Source of the DNA: Pseudomonas sp. Q11
Lineage (GTDB): Bacteria; Pseudomonadota; Gammaproteobacteria; Pseudomonadales; Pseudomonadaceae
NCBI RefSeq assembly: GCF_024494355.1
Contig: NZ_JAKNQY010000039.1
Coordinates: 1-33,693 of the forward strand
Length of the DNA: 33,693 nucleotides
Direction: 5' to 3'
Shown here: one piece after another, positions 7,641-15,301 of the stretch
Numbering within the stretch: position 1 is the stretch's first letter
How the letters are laid out: each line of letters opens with the position of its first letter
Notes under the pieces: model-generated
Seen by the model: only the letters and a program-made list of their open reading frames with translations
The model's database searches: none
Told to the model about the DNA's origin: nothing
Position numbers and translations under genes: made by a program

Positions 7641-7745
7641 GACGTTCGTCGGGCCATGCGCCGCCCCCAAGTCGCTGTCCTATAGTGGATGGACGCAAAT
7701 CGGCGAAGCCGTCTTCGCCTCCCAATAACAACAAGGAGAATCGTC

Positions 7746-8207
7746 ATGGGTGTCAAAGCCATTCCTGAAGGTTTCCACAGCATCACGCCCTACCTGGGCA
7801 TTCAAAAAGCCGCTGAAGCCATCGAGTTCTACAAAAAAGCCTTCAATGCCACCGAGGTCATGCGCCTGGCCATGCCGGACGGCGGCGTCGGTCATGCCGA
7901 GCTGCGGATCGGCGATTGCCCTATCATGCTCGGCACACCTTGTGATCAAGGGCCGTTGCGTAACCCCGAACAATCGGTGCCGGTAGGCCTGCATCTCTAT
8001 GTCGAAGATGTGGACAATGCGTTCGCCCAAGCGATTGCCGCCGGTGGCACGGTGATTTCCGAGGTCAAGGATCAGTTCTACGGTGATCGCAGCGGCACCT
8101 TGAAAGACCCCTATGGGCATGTGTGGTTTCTGGCGACGCACAAGGAGGATCTGACGCAGGAACAGATTGAACAGCGGGCCAGGGAGATGTTTCAACAGCA
8201 GGGCTGA
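7746..8207 (+). CDS. VOC-superfamily (glyoxalase/PhnB-like) protein
   Basis: A protein of 153 aa of the vicinal-oxygen-chelate fold, with paired beta-alpha-beta-beta-beta modules. It begins with SITPYLGIQKAAEAIEFYKK, contains GVGHAELRIGDCPIML, then LHLYVEDVDNAFAQAIAAG, and ends with DPYGHVWFLATHKED, the DPxGHxW signature of PhnB-like VOC proteins. This subgroup has no firmly known reaction; candidates are metal-dependent isomerases, dioxygenases or resistance binding proteins. The ATG at 7746 follows AAGGAGA at good spacing; the longer frame to 7689 has no such signal. It lies 105 bp downstream of soxR on the same strand, so partial co-expression is possible but not shown. A terminator-like hairpin follows its stop. 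Confidence 0.87.
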   Translation: MGVKAIPEGFHSITPYLGIQKAAEAIEFYKKAFNATEVMRLAMPDGGVGHAELRIGDCPIMLGTPCDQGPLRNPEQSVPVGLHLYVEDVDNAFAQAIAAGGTVISEVKDQFYGDRSGTLKDPYGHVWFLATHKEDLTQEQIEQRAREMFQQQG

Positions 8208-8481
8208 CGGCCAACCTGCTCTTGTGGCGAGGGGACCTATCCCCTTGCCACAGTTTTTGCGTTTTCCGTCCATCCGGTTTGCTTCAGCAAGGGTGGAAAT
8301 ACATCCGATTCGTAAACGCGAAACATTTTCTTTCAACTTTCGCTTCGGGATTTCCATTGCTCGTTCGTCTTAATTAGATGCAGCAGGTCGCGTCGGCAAA
8401 AGCCACGACCGGCTTTTCAGGGTTCAGGGGATTACGAAGCCCGTAATACCGAGCCTTTCATCGAATCAAGACGTTCAAATC
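8208..8481. other. Upstream region of the fpv operon
   Basis: This 274-bp stretch has no gene. It begins with the hairpin at 8223-8258. The middle is AT-rich and contains GAAAT-N16-CGC from about 8296, a two-mismatch version of the PvdS iron-starvation box TAAAT-N16-CGT. A second possibility is an AT-rich Fur-like patch around 8355-8377. Neither matches well enough to call a site. The fpvG start codon at 8482 has no strong ribosome binding site. Confidence 0.35.
8223..8258 (+). terminator. Terminator-like hairpin of the TGTGGCGAGGGG repeat family
   Basis: TGTGGC-ga-GGGG pairs with CCCC-tt-GCCACA (8223-8252) around a short loop, and is followed by GTTTTT. The stem plus T-run fits a factor-independent terminator for the VOC gene. 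The same core recurs in the long inverted repeat at 25467-25598, so this is also a small copy of a dispersed repeat. Confidence 0.65.
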
Positions 8482-9696
8482 ATGTCGAAGAAATCCCGCT
8501 CCAAACTCTGGTTCCTGGTTCATAGCTGGCTGGCACTGCCCATCTGGTTTTTCGTACTCATCGTTTGCGTCACCGGCACGCTGGCGGTGGTCAGTCAGGA
8601 AATCGTCTGGCTGGTCAATCCCGAGATGCGCGCCAGCAAACCCTCGGACGACGCAACGCTGCTCAGCTACGACCAGGTCGTCGCCGCCATCAAGCAAGCC
8701 CAGCCGCAAACCCAGGTGCAGAGCATCGTACGTCCGGACGAGTCGCATTTTGCCCTGGAGGTCGGCGTGACCTACCCCGACGGGCGCCCCGACAAGATCT
8801 ACGTCAACCCTTACAGCGGCATCGTCCAGGGCTCGGCGCCGACGTTCAATTTCAAAGGCTTTACCCGCGCCCTGCATGGCTGGTGGCTGGTACCGTTCAC
8901 CAACGGCTTCAGTTGGGGCTGGTACCTGGTGTCACTCCTCGGCCTGCCGCTGCTGGCGTCCCTGGTGACCGGGCTGGTGGTCTACAAGCGTTTCTGGAAG
9001 GGGTTTTTCCGGCCGACCCTGCGGATCCGTCACGGTGCACGCATTTTCTGGGGTGATTTCCATAGGCTCAGCGGTATCTGGTCGATCTGGTTCATCGCGG
9101 TCATTTCCATTACCGGCACCTGGTTCCTGATCCAGGCGCTACTGTCGGACAACCAGATTTCCATTTCCAGCGCACCGGTCATCCCGGTGGTGTCGCGGGA
9201 AAGTGTTCCGCTGTCAGCCGAAGGTGTTGCGCCGCCGCAACTGAACCTGGACCGCGCGATTGAAATCGCCCAGCAGCGCATCCCTGGCCTGGAAACGAGC
9301 TTCGTCAGCCTGCCCGGCAACGCCTATAGCCATCTGGAAATCGGTGGCCGCGGTTGGTATCCGCTGATGTTCCAGACCGCCACCATCAATCCCTATAACG
9401 GTGAGGTCGCCGCCTCGCGCCTGCTGTCGGACCGCACCGCGCTGGAATTCGTCACCGAATCCATGCGCCCGTTACACACTGGGGACTTCGGCGGCCTCTG
9501 GATCAAGCTCATCTGGTTCTTCTTCGGTTTGATCATGAGCATGATGGTCCTCAGCGGGCTGCTGATCTGGACCAAACGCACCGCCCTGGCCACCGCAAAT
9601 GCCTTCAAGCGCAGCCAAAAACCTTCCCGGACAGGCCAATCTGCGCCGTTATTGCAGCCGTCCATCCACCGTGAATCAGCGGAGGGCAACCTGTGA
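8482..9696 (+). CDS. fpvG: PepSY-TM inner-membrane reductase of ferripyoverdine, FpvG
   Basis: A protein of 404 aa of the PepSY-associated membrane-helix family. Four main membrane segments are visible: near residues 15-40 (HSWLALPIWFFVLIVCVTG), 145-165 (WYLVSLLGLPLLASLVTGLV), 195-215 (IWSIWFIAVISITGTWFLI), and near 345-370 (LIWFFFGLIMSMMVLSGLLIW), with periplasmic PepSY parts between. Histidines at the membrane faces (VHSW, LHGWW, DFHRLSG, PLHTGD) suit heme or metal ligation. In P. aeruginosa, FpvG reduces ferric pyoverdine in the periplasm so that Fe2+ leaves the siderophore. The call rests strongly on context: seven co-directional, overlapping genes follow in the known fpvGHJKCDEF order. 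The next gene overlaps by 4 bp. Confidence 0.88.
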   Translation: MSKKSRSKLWFLVHSWLALPIWFFVLIVCVTGTLAVVSQEIVWLVNPEMRASKPSDDATLLSYDQVVAAIKQAQPQTQVQSIVRPDESHFALEVGVTYPDGRPDKIYVNPYSGIVQGSAPTFNFKGFTRALHGWWLVPFTNGFSWGWYLVSLLGLPLLASLVTGLVVYKRFWKGFFRPTLRIRHGARIFWGDFHRLSGIWSIWFIAVISITGTWFLIQALLSDNQISISSAPVIPVVSRESVPLSAEGVAPPQLNLDRAIEIAQQRIPGLETSFVSLPGNAYSHLEIGGRGWYPLMFQTATINPYNGEVAASRLLSDRTALEFVTESMRPLHTGDFGGLWIKLIWFFFGLIMSMMVLSGLLIWTKRTALATANAFKRSQKPSRTGQSAPLLQPSIHRESAEGNL

Positions 9697-10235
9697 TCCC
9701 GTCCACCACCACCGCGTCGCCATCGCGCCTGAGTGTGTTCTGGCACAAATGGCGCTTTCACCTCAACGTGCTGCTATTGCTGATTCCTCTGGGTTTCATG
9801 CCCAAGTATTTCTCCGAAGCCGCGTTGTTCCGCGGCGATGCCGGGCTGGGTGAGCGGGAGGTTGGTGAAGTCCAGGTCGGCCCCTGGAGCTTGCGCCTGG
9901 CAGAATTTCGCGACGAAGCGCCACGCCTCGATGGGCCGGCAGGGCCTATGAAGCACTTCACCGCCGCGCTGTGCAAACGCTGCATCAGCCAGGTCAAGGC
10001 TACTTATCTGCGCATCGGCAAACCTCGCAGCCTGCGGGCCGCCGGGGTGATTTTCTTCGGCTCGCCCTATCGCATGGGCGCCTTGTTGCCGGTGCCGCAA
10101 AAGACCCGGCCCGACGCTGAGTTGTGGATCACCCTTGAAGGCTGGGACGGTTCGATGCACCAGGCTTCCATTCCCCTGAGCCAGGCCTCGCCGGCCACCA
10201 TCGCCTGGCTGAAAACCCAAGGAGCCCGACCATGA
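9693..10235 (+). CDS. fpvH: FpvH, partner protein in iron release from pyoverdine
   Basis: A protein of 180 aa. A hydrophobic segment near residues 23-37 (HLNVLLLLIPLGFMPKYF) should anchor it in the inner membrane, with the rest in the periplasm. CKRC at residues 94-97 is a CxxC motif that could bind metal or undergo redox change. It starts at a GTG that overlaps the fpvG stop (GTGA), preceded by GGAGGG, which signals translational coupling. FpvH of P. aeruginosa works with FpvG and FpvC in taking iron out of ferripyoverdine; its chemical role is not settled. The identity rests on position, size and topology. Confidence 0.8.
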   Translation: MIPSTTTASPSRLSVFWHKWRFHLNVLLLLIPLGFMPKYFSEAALFRGDAGLGEREVGEVQVGPWSLRLAEFRDEAPRLDGPAGPMKHFTAALCKRCISQVKATYLRIGKPRSLRAAGVIFFGSPYRMGALLPVPQKTRPDAELWITLEGWDGSMHQASIPLSQASPATIAWLKTQGARP

Positions 10236-10558
10236 CTGCCCGCGGTTATCTCAACAGCCTGGCGCTGCTGCTCTGCGCAGGTGCCAGCAGCAACGCCCTG
10301 GCCCATAACCCGATGTGTGAATGCAAAGCCATTGATGCCGAGCAGATCCAGTGCACTGGCGGTTTTTCCGATGGCAGCGGCGCGCCCGGGGTGACCCTGG
10401 ATGTGATCGGCTATGACGAAACCATCCTGGTGCCGGGCAAGCTCGGCGCCGATTCAACGCTGACGTTCAAGAAACCCAATGCCGAGTTCTACGTACTCTT
10501 CGACGCCGGCCCCGGCCACGTGGTGGAAATCGACCAAGCCGATATCGAGGCCCCATGA
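10232..10558 (+). CDS. fpvJ: FpvJ, small periplasmic protein of the fpv operon
   Basis: A protein of 108 aa. Residues 1-24 form a signal peptide ending in NALA, giving a mature N-terminus HNPMCECK. His25, Cys29, Cys31 and Cys41 lie close together and could bind metal. The rest (GVTLDVIGYDETILVPGKLG and FYVLFDAGPGHVVEIDQ) reads as a small beta-sandwich. The start ATG overlaps the fpvH stop by 4 bp and follows AAGGAG. In P. aeruginosa, fpvJ and fpvK belong to the same operon and affect iron release, but their individual tasks are poorly defined. The metal-ligand idea is my inference. Confidence 0.78.
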   Translation: MTARGYLNSLALLLCAGASSNALAHNPMCECKAIDAEQIQCTGGFSDGSGAPGVTLDVIGYDETILVPGKLGADSTLTFKKPNAEFYVLFDAGPGHVVEIDQADIEAP

Positions 10559-11130
10559 GTAATCCCACCACCCAAGTGATTCGCCCCGCCGGCGCCGGCC
10601 ATGAAACCCTGTATGTGTTGCTGCTGTGCCTGATCATCGTTCTGGTGGCCGGGTCGGTGGTGGCCTGGCACGGTGAAACCCAGGACGTCAGCCATGTGCC
10701 AGCCCATCAACTCGACGCCCGCCGCGATCTCAGCGCCGCCGAGCAAGGCATCTATGCCGATCTGCGGGTGACCCTGGATGAGATCCGCCTGCTACGCGAA
10801 GAACAGCAGTCCCTGCCAACCCCGCAAAATCTGGCCGAAGAGGGCTTTGCCCCGTTCGCTCAGGACGCCAGTTCCGTCAGCCGAGGCGGACATGTCTGGC
10901 GGCAGGTGGAGAGCCGGGCCTACTTCGGCGTCAGTGCAAATCCATCCGTCGCCGGTTCATTTCTGATGCGCATCAGCGAAGCATCCGACGCCGCCCCGGA
11001 CATCTGGCTCAATCGCGGCAACAGCGTCGCCGTCTCCAGCGATCTGGACGATACCGCTTTGTCCGCCGCCGGCTGGAAACAGATCGTCGCGCAGTTCGAC
11101 GCCGGCGTAACGCGCCAGCACCGGCACTGA
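10555..11130 (+). CDS. fpvK: FpvK, single-helix inner-membrane protein (DUF6162-like)
   Basis: A protein of 191 aa. The start is cytoplasmic, one membrane helix covers about residues 18-38 (TLYVLLLCLIIVLVAGSVVAW), and a periplasmic domain follows with an early helix (SAAEQGIYADLRVTLDEIRL) that may form a coiled coil. The later part WRQVESRAYFGVSANPSVAG-SFLMRI looks like mixed beta structure. It overlaps fpvJ by 4 bp and ends 29 bp before fpvC. It fits the fourth member of the fpvGHJK module, which assists ferripyoverdine reduction. The specific activity is unknown. The name rests mainly on operon position. Confidence 0.78.
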   Translation: MSNPTTQVIRPAGAGHETLYVLLLCLIIVLVAGSVVAWHGETQDVSHVPAHQLDARRDLSAAEQGIYADLRVTLDEIRLLREEQQSLPTPQNLAEEGFAPFAQDASSVSRGGHVWRQVESRAYFGVSANPSVAGSFLMRISEASDAAPDIWLNRGNSVAVSSDLDDTALSAAGWKQIVAQFDAGVTRQHRH

Positions 11131-11159
11131 CCCCACGCCCTCATTCGAGAGAAGACCGT

Positions 11160-12095
11160 TTGCCCATGTCTATTGCATTTCAACGCTGCCCCTTGCTGCG
11201 CCTGCTGCTGATCGGCCTGCTCGCCTGCCTGTTCACCCCACTGGCCAGCGCCGAAGCGGCCAAGCGCCTGCGTATCGGCATCACCTTGCATCCTTATTAC
11301 AGCTACGTGGCCAACATCGTCGGCGACAAGGCCGAAGTGGTGCCGCTGATCCCGGCCGGCTTCAACCCCCACGCCTACGAACCTCGTGCAGAGGACATCA
11401 AGCGCATCAGCGGGCTCGATGTGATCGTGCTCAATGGTGTGGGCCATGACGATTTCGCCGACCGGATGATCGCCGCCAGCGAAACCCCGAACGTGAACGT
11501 GATCGAAGCCAACGAAAACGTACCGTTGCTGGCCGCCACCGGGATCGCCGCCCGGGGCGCCGGCAAGGTTGTGAACCCGCATACTTTCCTGTCCATCAGC
11601 GCCTCCATTGCCCAGGTCAATAACATCGCCCGGGAACTGGGCAAGCTTGATCCGGACAACGCCAAGGTCTACACCCAGAACGCCCGCGCCTATGGCAAGC
11701 GCCTGCGGCAAATGCGTGCCGCGGCGCTGGCAAAGCTGACCCAGGCTCCCAATGCCGAGTTACGGGTCGCCACGGTCCACGCCGCCTACGATTACCTGCT
11801 GCGCGAATTCGGTCTGGAGGTCACCGCCGTGGTCGAGCCGGCCCATGGCATCGAGCCGAGCCCTAGCCAGTTAAAGAAAACCATCGACCAACTGCGCGAA
11901 CTGGACGTGAAAGTGATCTTCTCGGAGATGGACTTTCCCTCCACCTACGTCGACACCATCCAGCGGGAGTCGGGGGTAAAACTGTACCCGCTCTCGCACA
12001 TTTCCTACGGCGACTACAGCGCCGAGAAGTACGAAAAGGAAATGACCGGCAACCTCGACACCGTGGTCCGGGCCATTCAGGAGTCCGGCGCATGA
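11160..12095 (+). CDS. fpvC: Periplasmic metal-binding protein FpvC of the FpvCDEF importer
   Basis: A protein of 309-311 aa in the cluster A-I (PsaA/ZnuA-like) family. The signal peptide ends in PLASA; the mature protein starts with KRLRIGITLHPYYSYVANIV and carries NPHAYEPRAEDIKRI and NPHTFLSISASIAQ, where the histidines are expected metal ligands. A long linker helix joins the two lobes. FpvC accepts iron released from pyoverdine and helps FpvG work. Two starts compete: TTG at 11160, 5 bases after GAGAGAAG, and ATG at 11166, 11 bases after it. I list the longer frame because its Shine-Dalgarno spacing is better, though ATG is the commoner codon. The stop overlaps the fpvD start by 4 bp. Confidence 0.87.
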   Translation: MPMSIAFQRCPLLRLLLIGLLACLFTPLASAEAAKRLRIGITLHPYYSYVANIVGDKAEVVPLIPAGFNPHAYEPRAEDIKRISGLDVIVLNGVGHDDFADRMIAASETPNVNVIEANENVPLLAATGIAARGAGKVVNPHTFLSISASIAQVNNIARELGKLDPDNAKVYTQNARAYGKRLRQMRAAALAKLTQAPNAELRVATVHAAYDYLLREFGLEVTAVVEPAHGIEPSPSQLKKTIDQLRELDVKVIFSEMDFPSTYVDTIQRESGVKLYPLSHISYGDYSAEKYEKEMTGNLDTVVRAIQESGA

Positions 12096-12844
12096 CTGTC
12101 CAGGAAACGCTCACCTTGCAACACGTCGGTCCCTTGATCGAGTTCGGCGACGTCAGCCTGAACCTGGGCCGCACTACGATTCTCGACGCCGTGGCCTTCC
12201 AGGTGCAGCCCGGTAGCATTCATGCACTGGTGGGTCCGAACGGCGGCGGCAAGAGTTCGCTGATCAAGACCTTGCTGGGGCAGATGCCCCACCAGGGACG
12301 CTTGAGCCTGCAGTGGCCGGGGGAGCCCGGTGTCATCGGCTATGTGCCCCAGGCCCTGGAATTCGACCGGGGCCTGCCTATGACCGTGGATGATTTCATG
12401 GCAGCGATGTGCCAACGCCGGCCGGCCTTTCTCGGCCTGAGCAAGCATTACGTCGGCGCCATTGGCCAGGCCCTGGAACGGGTCGGCATGCAGGACAAAC
12501 GCAAGCGTCGCATGGGCGCGCTGTCCGGCGGTGAACGCCAGCGGGTGTTGTTGGCCCAGGGGCTGATTCCTGCGCCGCAACTGCTGGTGCTGGATGAACC
12601 GATGTCGGCGCTGGACGAGGCCGGTATCCAGGTGTTTGAACAACTGCTGCGAGACTGGCGCCAGGCCGGGATCACGGTGCTGTGGATCGAACACGACCTG
12701 GAAGCCGTCGGGCGCCTGGCTGACCGCGTCACCGGCCTGAACCGCCGCGTGTTGTTCGATGGCCCGCCGCGCCAGACCCTGACGCCGGAGCGCTTGCTGA
12801 CGCTGTTTTCCACCCATCCACGCACGAACGGGAGCGCCGCCTGA
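12092..12844 (+). CDS. fpvD: ABC-transporter ATPase FpvD
   Basis: A protein of 250 aa that powers FpvE. It has a complete nucleotide-binding domain: Walker A GPNGGGKSS (residues 48-56), Q-loop region around YVPQALEFDRG, signature LSGGERQR (144-151), Walker B LLVLDEP (164-170), D-loop SALD, and the switch His201 in WIEHDLEA. This is the usual layout of metal-chelate (Mn/Zn/Fe) importer ATPases. The ATGA overlap with fpvC and the one-base TGATG overlap with fpvE show translational coupling. It acts at the cytoplasmic face of the inner membrane. Confidence 0.92.
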   Translation: MTVQETLTLQHVGPLIEFGDVSLNLGRTTILDAVAFQVQPGSIHALVGPNGGGKSSLIKTLLGQMPHQGRLSLQWPGEPGVIGYVPQALEFDRGLPMTVDDFMAAMCQRRPAFLGLSKHYVGAIGQALERVGMQDKRKRRMGALSGGERQRVLLAQGLIPAPQLLVLDEPMSALDEAGIQVFEQLLRDWRQAGITVLWIEHDLEAVGRLADRVTGLNRRVLFDGPPRQTLTPERLLTLFSTHPRTNGSAA

Positions 12845-13743
12845 TGAGTTACGAAGCTTTTCGTTTGATGGTCCAGGGCTGGGCGTCGTCTGGCTATCTG
12901 CCCGAAGCGCTGGCTTACGGGTTTGTGGTCAATGCGTTGCTGGCCGGGCTGCTGATCGGTCCGGTCCTGGGTGGCCTCGGCACGCTGGTGGTGGTCAAGC
13001 GTTTCGCGTTTTTCTCCGAAGCGGTGGGCCACGCGGCGCTGACCGGCGTGGCGGTCGGCATCCTGCTCGGCGAACCCTACACCGGCCCCTACGGCAGCCT
13101 GTTCGGCTATTGCCTGCTGTTCGGCATCCTGCTCAATTACCTGCGCAACCGCACCGGCCTGGCACCGGACACGCTGATCGGAGTTTTCCTCTCGGTGTCC
13201 CTGGCCCTGGGCGCCAGCCTGTTGCTGATCCTGGCGGGCAAGATCAACGTGCACATCCTGGAGAACGTGCTGTTCGGCTCGGTACTGACGGTCAATGGCA
13301 ATGACCTGCTGGTGCTGGCGGTGGTCGGCTCACTGGTGATGGCTTTAGCGTTGCCGCTGTACAACCGCATCATGCTCGCCAGTTTCAACCCGCAACTGGC
13401 GGCGGTGCGCGGGGTCGCGGTCAAAACGCTGGATTACCTGTTCGTGGTGTTGGTGACGCTGATCACCGTGGCGGCGGTAAAAGTCATCGGCGCGATTCTG
13501 GTGGGGGCCTTGCTGGTGATTCCGGCAGCAGCGGCGCGTCTGCTCAGCCAGTCGTTGAAAGGGTTTTTCTGGTGCTCCGTGCTGATCGCAACCGTCAGCA
13601 CCCTGTGCGGGATTCTCGCACCGATTGTCTTCGACCTGCCGATCCCGTCCGGTGCCGCGATCATTCTGGTGGCCGGCATCGCATTCGCCCTGGCCGCCAT
13701 CGCCCGGGGTGTTGTCCCCAGCCTCAAAGGGAATCTTGGATAA
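12844..13743 (+). CDS. fpvE: ABC-transporter permease FpvE
   Basis: A protein of 299 aa with about eight or nine membrane helices, in the ABC-3 metal permease family. Typical segments are the loop GGLGTLVVVKRFAFFSEAVG-HAALTGVAVG, which contacts the ATPase and carries the conserved S/T-x-A-x-x-H stretch, and VIGAILVGALLVIPAAAARL in the second half. It forms the inner-membrane channel for iron freed from pyoverdine. It starts at an ATG sharing one base with the fpvD stop and ends directly against the fpvF ATG (TAAATG). Confidence 0.92.
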   Translation: MSYEAFRLMVQGWASSGYLPEALAYGFVVNALLAGLLIGPVLGGLGTLVVVKRFAFFSEAVGHAALTGVAVGILLGEPYTGPYGSLFGYCLLFGILLNYLRNRTGLAPDTLIGVFLSVSLALGASLLLILAGKINVHILENVLFGSVLTVNGNDLLVLAVVGSLVMALALPLYNRIMLASFNPQLAAVRGVAVKTLDYLFVVLVTLITVAAVKVIGAILVGALLVIPAAAARLLSQSLKGFFWCSVLIATVSTLCGILAPIVFDLPIPSGAAIILVAGIAFALAAIARGVVPSLKGNLG

Positions 13744-14643
13744 ATGGTTTTTTCATTGCGACAACTGGCATTGGCCGTGGCCCTGTGCGGTCTGGTAACC
13801 AGCCCTTCTTTCGCCGCCGAAGGCAAACCGGTGCGCCTGCTTGCTTCGTTGCCGGTCACCTACGGCTTGAGTGAAGCGTTGCTCAAGGGCACCGATGTCA
13901 GCCTGGAGCGCGCCGCCCCGGCCAATCTGCCCGGTACGCGTCAGAATGCCTACTTCAGCGGCCGTGGTGCGCCGGCCCTGACCAAACTGGCCAGCGACGC
14001 CGACGCCGTCATAGGTCTGCGCTCGTTGTGGCCGGATGATCCGCTGTATCCCATGGCCCGACGCAGCAACATCCGCATCGTCGAAGTCGATGCCGCCCGC
14101 CCGGTGGACGGCGCCCTGCCCGGCATCGCCGTGCAATCGGGGTCGGCCGATGGCCTGGCGAGCCAACCGTGGATGGCCAGCCATAACCTGGGGCGGATGG
14201 CCGATGTCATCGCCGCCGATCTGGTGCGCCTGGCGCCAACGGCCAAACCGAAGATCGACGCCAACCTGGCGGCCCTCAAGCAACGCCTGCTCAAGCTCAG
14301 CGCCGACAGCGAAAGGCGCCTGGCCAGCGCCGACAACCTGAGCGTGGTCAGCCTGAGCGAGCATTTCGGCTACTTGATCAGTGGTTTGAATCTGGACGGG
14401 ATCAACACCGATGCCCGACCCGACGCCGAATGGACACCCGAAGCTCTCCAGCAGTTGACCGCTATGTTGAAAGACAACGACGTGAAGCGGGTGCTGCATC
14501 ATCGTCAGCCCGCGGATGCCGTGAAAGCGGCCATCACTGAAGGCGGCAGTCAATTACTGGTCCTGAGCACCGACGACGCCGATCCCGTGGCGGAGCTGGA
14601 AAGCAATGTGGACCTGGTCGTCACGGCGTTGACAGGGGGCTGA
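13744..14643 (+). CDS. fpvF: Second periplasmic binding protein FpvF
   Basis: A protein of 299 aa. The signal peptide runs to about residue 22 (SPSFAAEG). The body is a divergent cluster A-I solute-binding protein: KPVRLLASLPVTYGLSEALL at the front, a middle with GLRSLWPDDPLYPMARRSNI, a linker helix LKQRLLKLSADSERRLA, and a C-lobe VLHHRQPADAVKAAI. It has fewer His in ligand positions than FpvC, which fits the proposal that FpvF binds the siderophore while FpvC binds iron. It is the last gene of the operon; its stop is 17 bp before the REPIN array. Confidence 0.85.
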   Translation: MVFSLRQLALAVALCGLVTSPSFAAEGKPVRLLASLPVTYGLSEALLKGTDVSLERAAPANLPGTRQNAYFSGRGAPALTKLASDADAVIGLRSLWPDDPLYPMARRSNIRIVEVDAARPVDGALPGIAVQSGSADGLASQPWMASHNLGRMADVIAADLVRLAPTAKPKIDANLAALKQRLLKLSADSERRLASADNLSVVSLSEHFGYLISGLNLDGINTDARPDAEWTPEALQQLTAMLKDNDVKRVLHHRQPADAVKAAITEGGSQLLVLSTDDADPVAELESNVDLVVTALTGG

Positions 14644-14660
14644 CTGCAGGAATGCGCTCT

Positions 14661-15290
14661 GTGGGAGCTGGCTTGCTCGCGAAAACGGTGTATCAGGCGA
14701 CATCAATGCTGACTGTGCCGGCCTCATCGCGAGCAGGCTCGCTCCCACAAAGGATTTGCATCGGACCCAGAACTCAAATCCATCACTGATGAATTGTGGG
14801 AGCGGGCTTGCTCGCGAAAGCGCTGTGTCATTCGACATCAATGCTGACTGTGTCGGCCTCATCGCGAGCAGGCTCGCTCCCACAAAGGATTTGCAGCGGA
14901 CCCAGAACTCAAGTCCATCACAGATGCATTTGTGGGAGTGGGCTTGCTCGCGATTGCGGTGGATCAGGCGACATCAATGCTGACTGTGCCGGCCTCATCG
15001 CGAGCAGGCTCGCTCCCACAAAGGATTTGCATCGGACCCAGAACTCAAATCCATCACTGATGAATTGTGGGAGCGGGCTTGCTCGCGAAAGCGCTGTGTC
15101 ATTCGACATCAATGCTGACTGTGTCGGCCTCATCGCGAGCAGGCTCGCTCCCACAAAGGATTTGCATCGGACCCAGAACTCAAGTCCATCACAGATGAAT
15201 TGTGGGAGCCAAGCTTGCTCGCGATTGCGCTGGACCGGCTTGCATCAATGTTGAATGTCTGACCGCTTTCGCGAGCAAGCCCGCTCCCAC
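14661..15290. repeat. Tandem array of five REPINs (135-136 bp units)
   Basis: Units start with GTGGGAG at 14661, 14796, 14932, 15067 and 15202. Each has a left REP (GTGGGAGCGGGCTTGCTCGC), a loop of about 40 bp containing ACATCAATGCTGACTGTG, and a right REP (GCGAGCAGGCTCGCTCCCAC). The first four are followed by a 47-48-bp spacer starting AAAGGATTTGCA. Units 1 and 3 share loop and spacer variants (GTATCAGGCG/GGATCAGGCG; AAATCCATCACTGATG), and units 2 and 4 share others (GTGTCATTCG; AAGTCCATCACAGATG), so a 271-bp dimer was duplicated. Unit 5 has diverged and ends the array. The array fills the space between the convergent fpvF and prpF; reading frames inside it are repeat artefacts. Confidence 0.93.
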
Positions 15291-15301
15291 AGATTTTTAT
15301 G

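Noticed and set aside
7092..7670. An N-terminal extension of the ABM protein through the soxR region
   Set aside because: It runs antisense to soxR and would include the SoxR box as coding sequence; the ABM domain starts after 7091.
14796..15254. A 152-codon frame within the REPIN array
   Set aside because: The product is the repeat unit translated over and over (LARES-SFDINADC-type repeats); the array explains it fully.
14661..15290. CRISPR array
   Set aside because: The repeats are internally palindromic REPs, the period is 135 bp, and the spacers are near-identical copies, not unique sequences; there are no cas genes.
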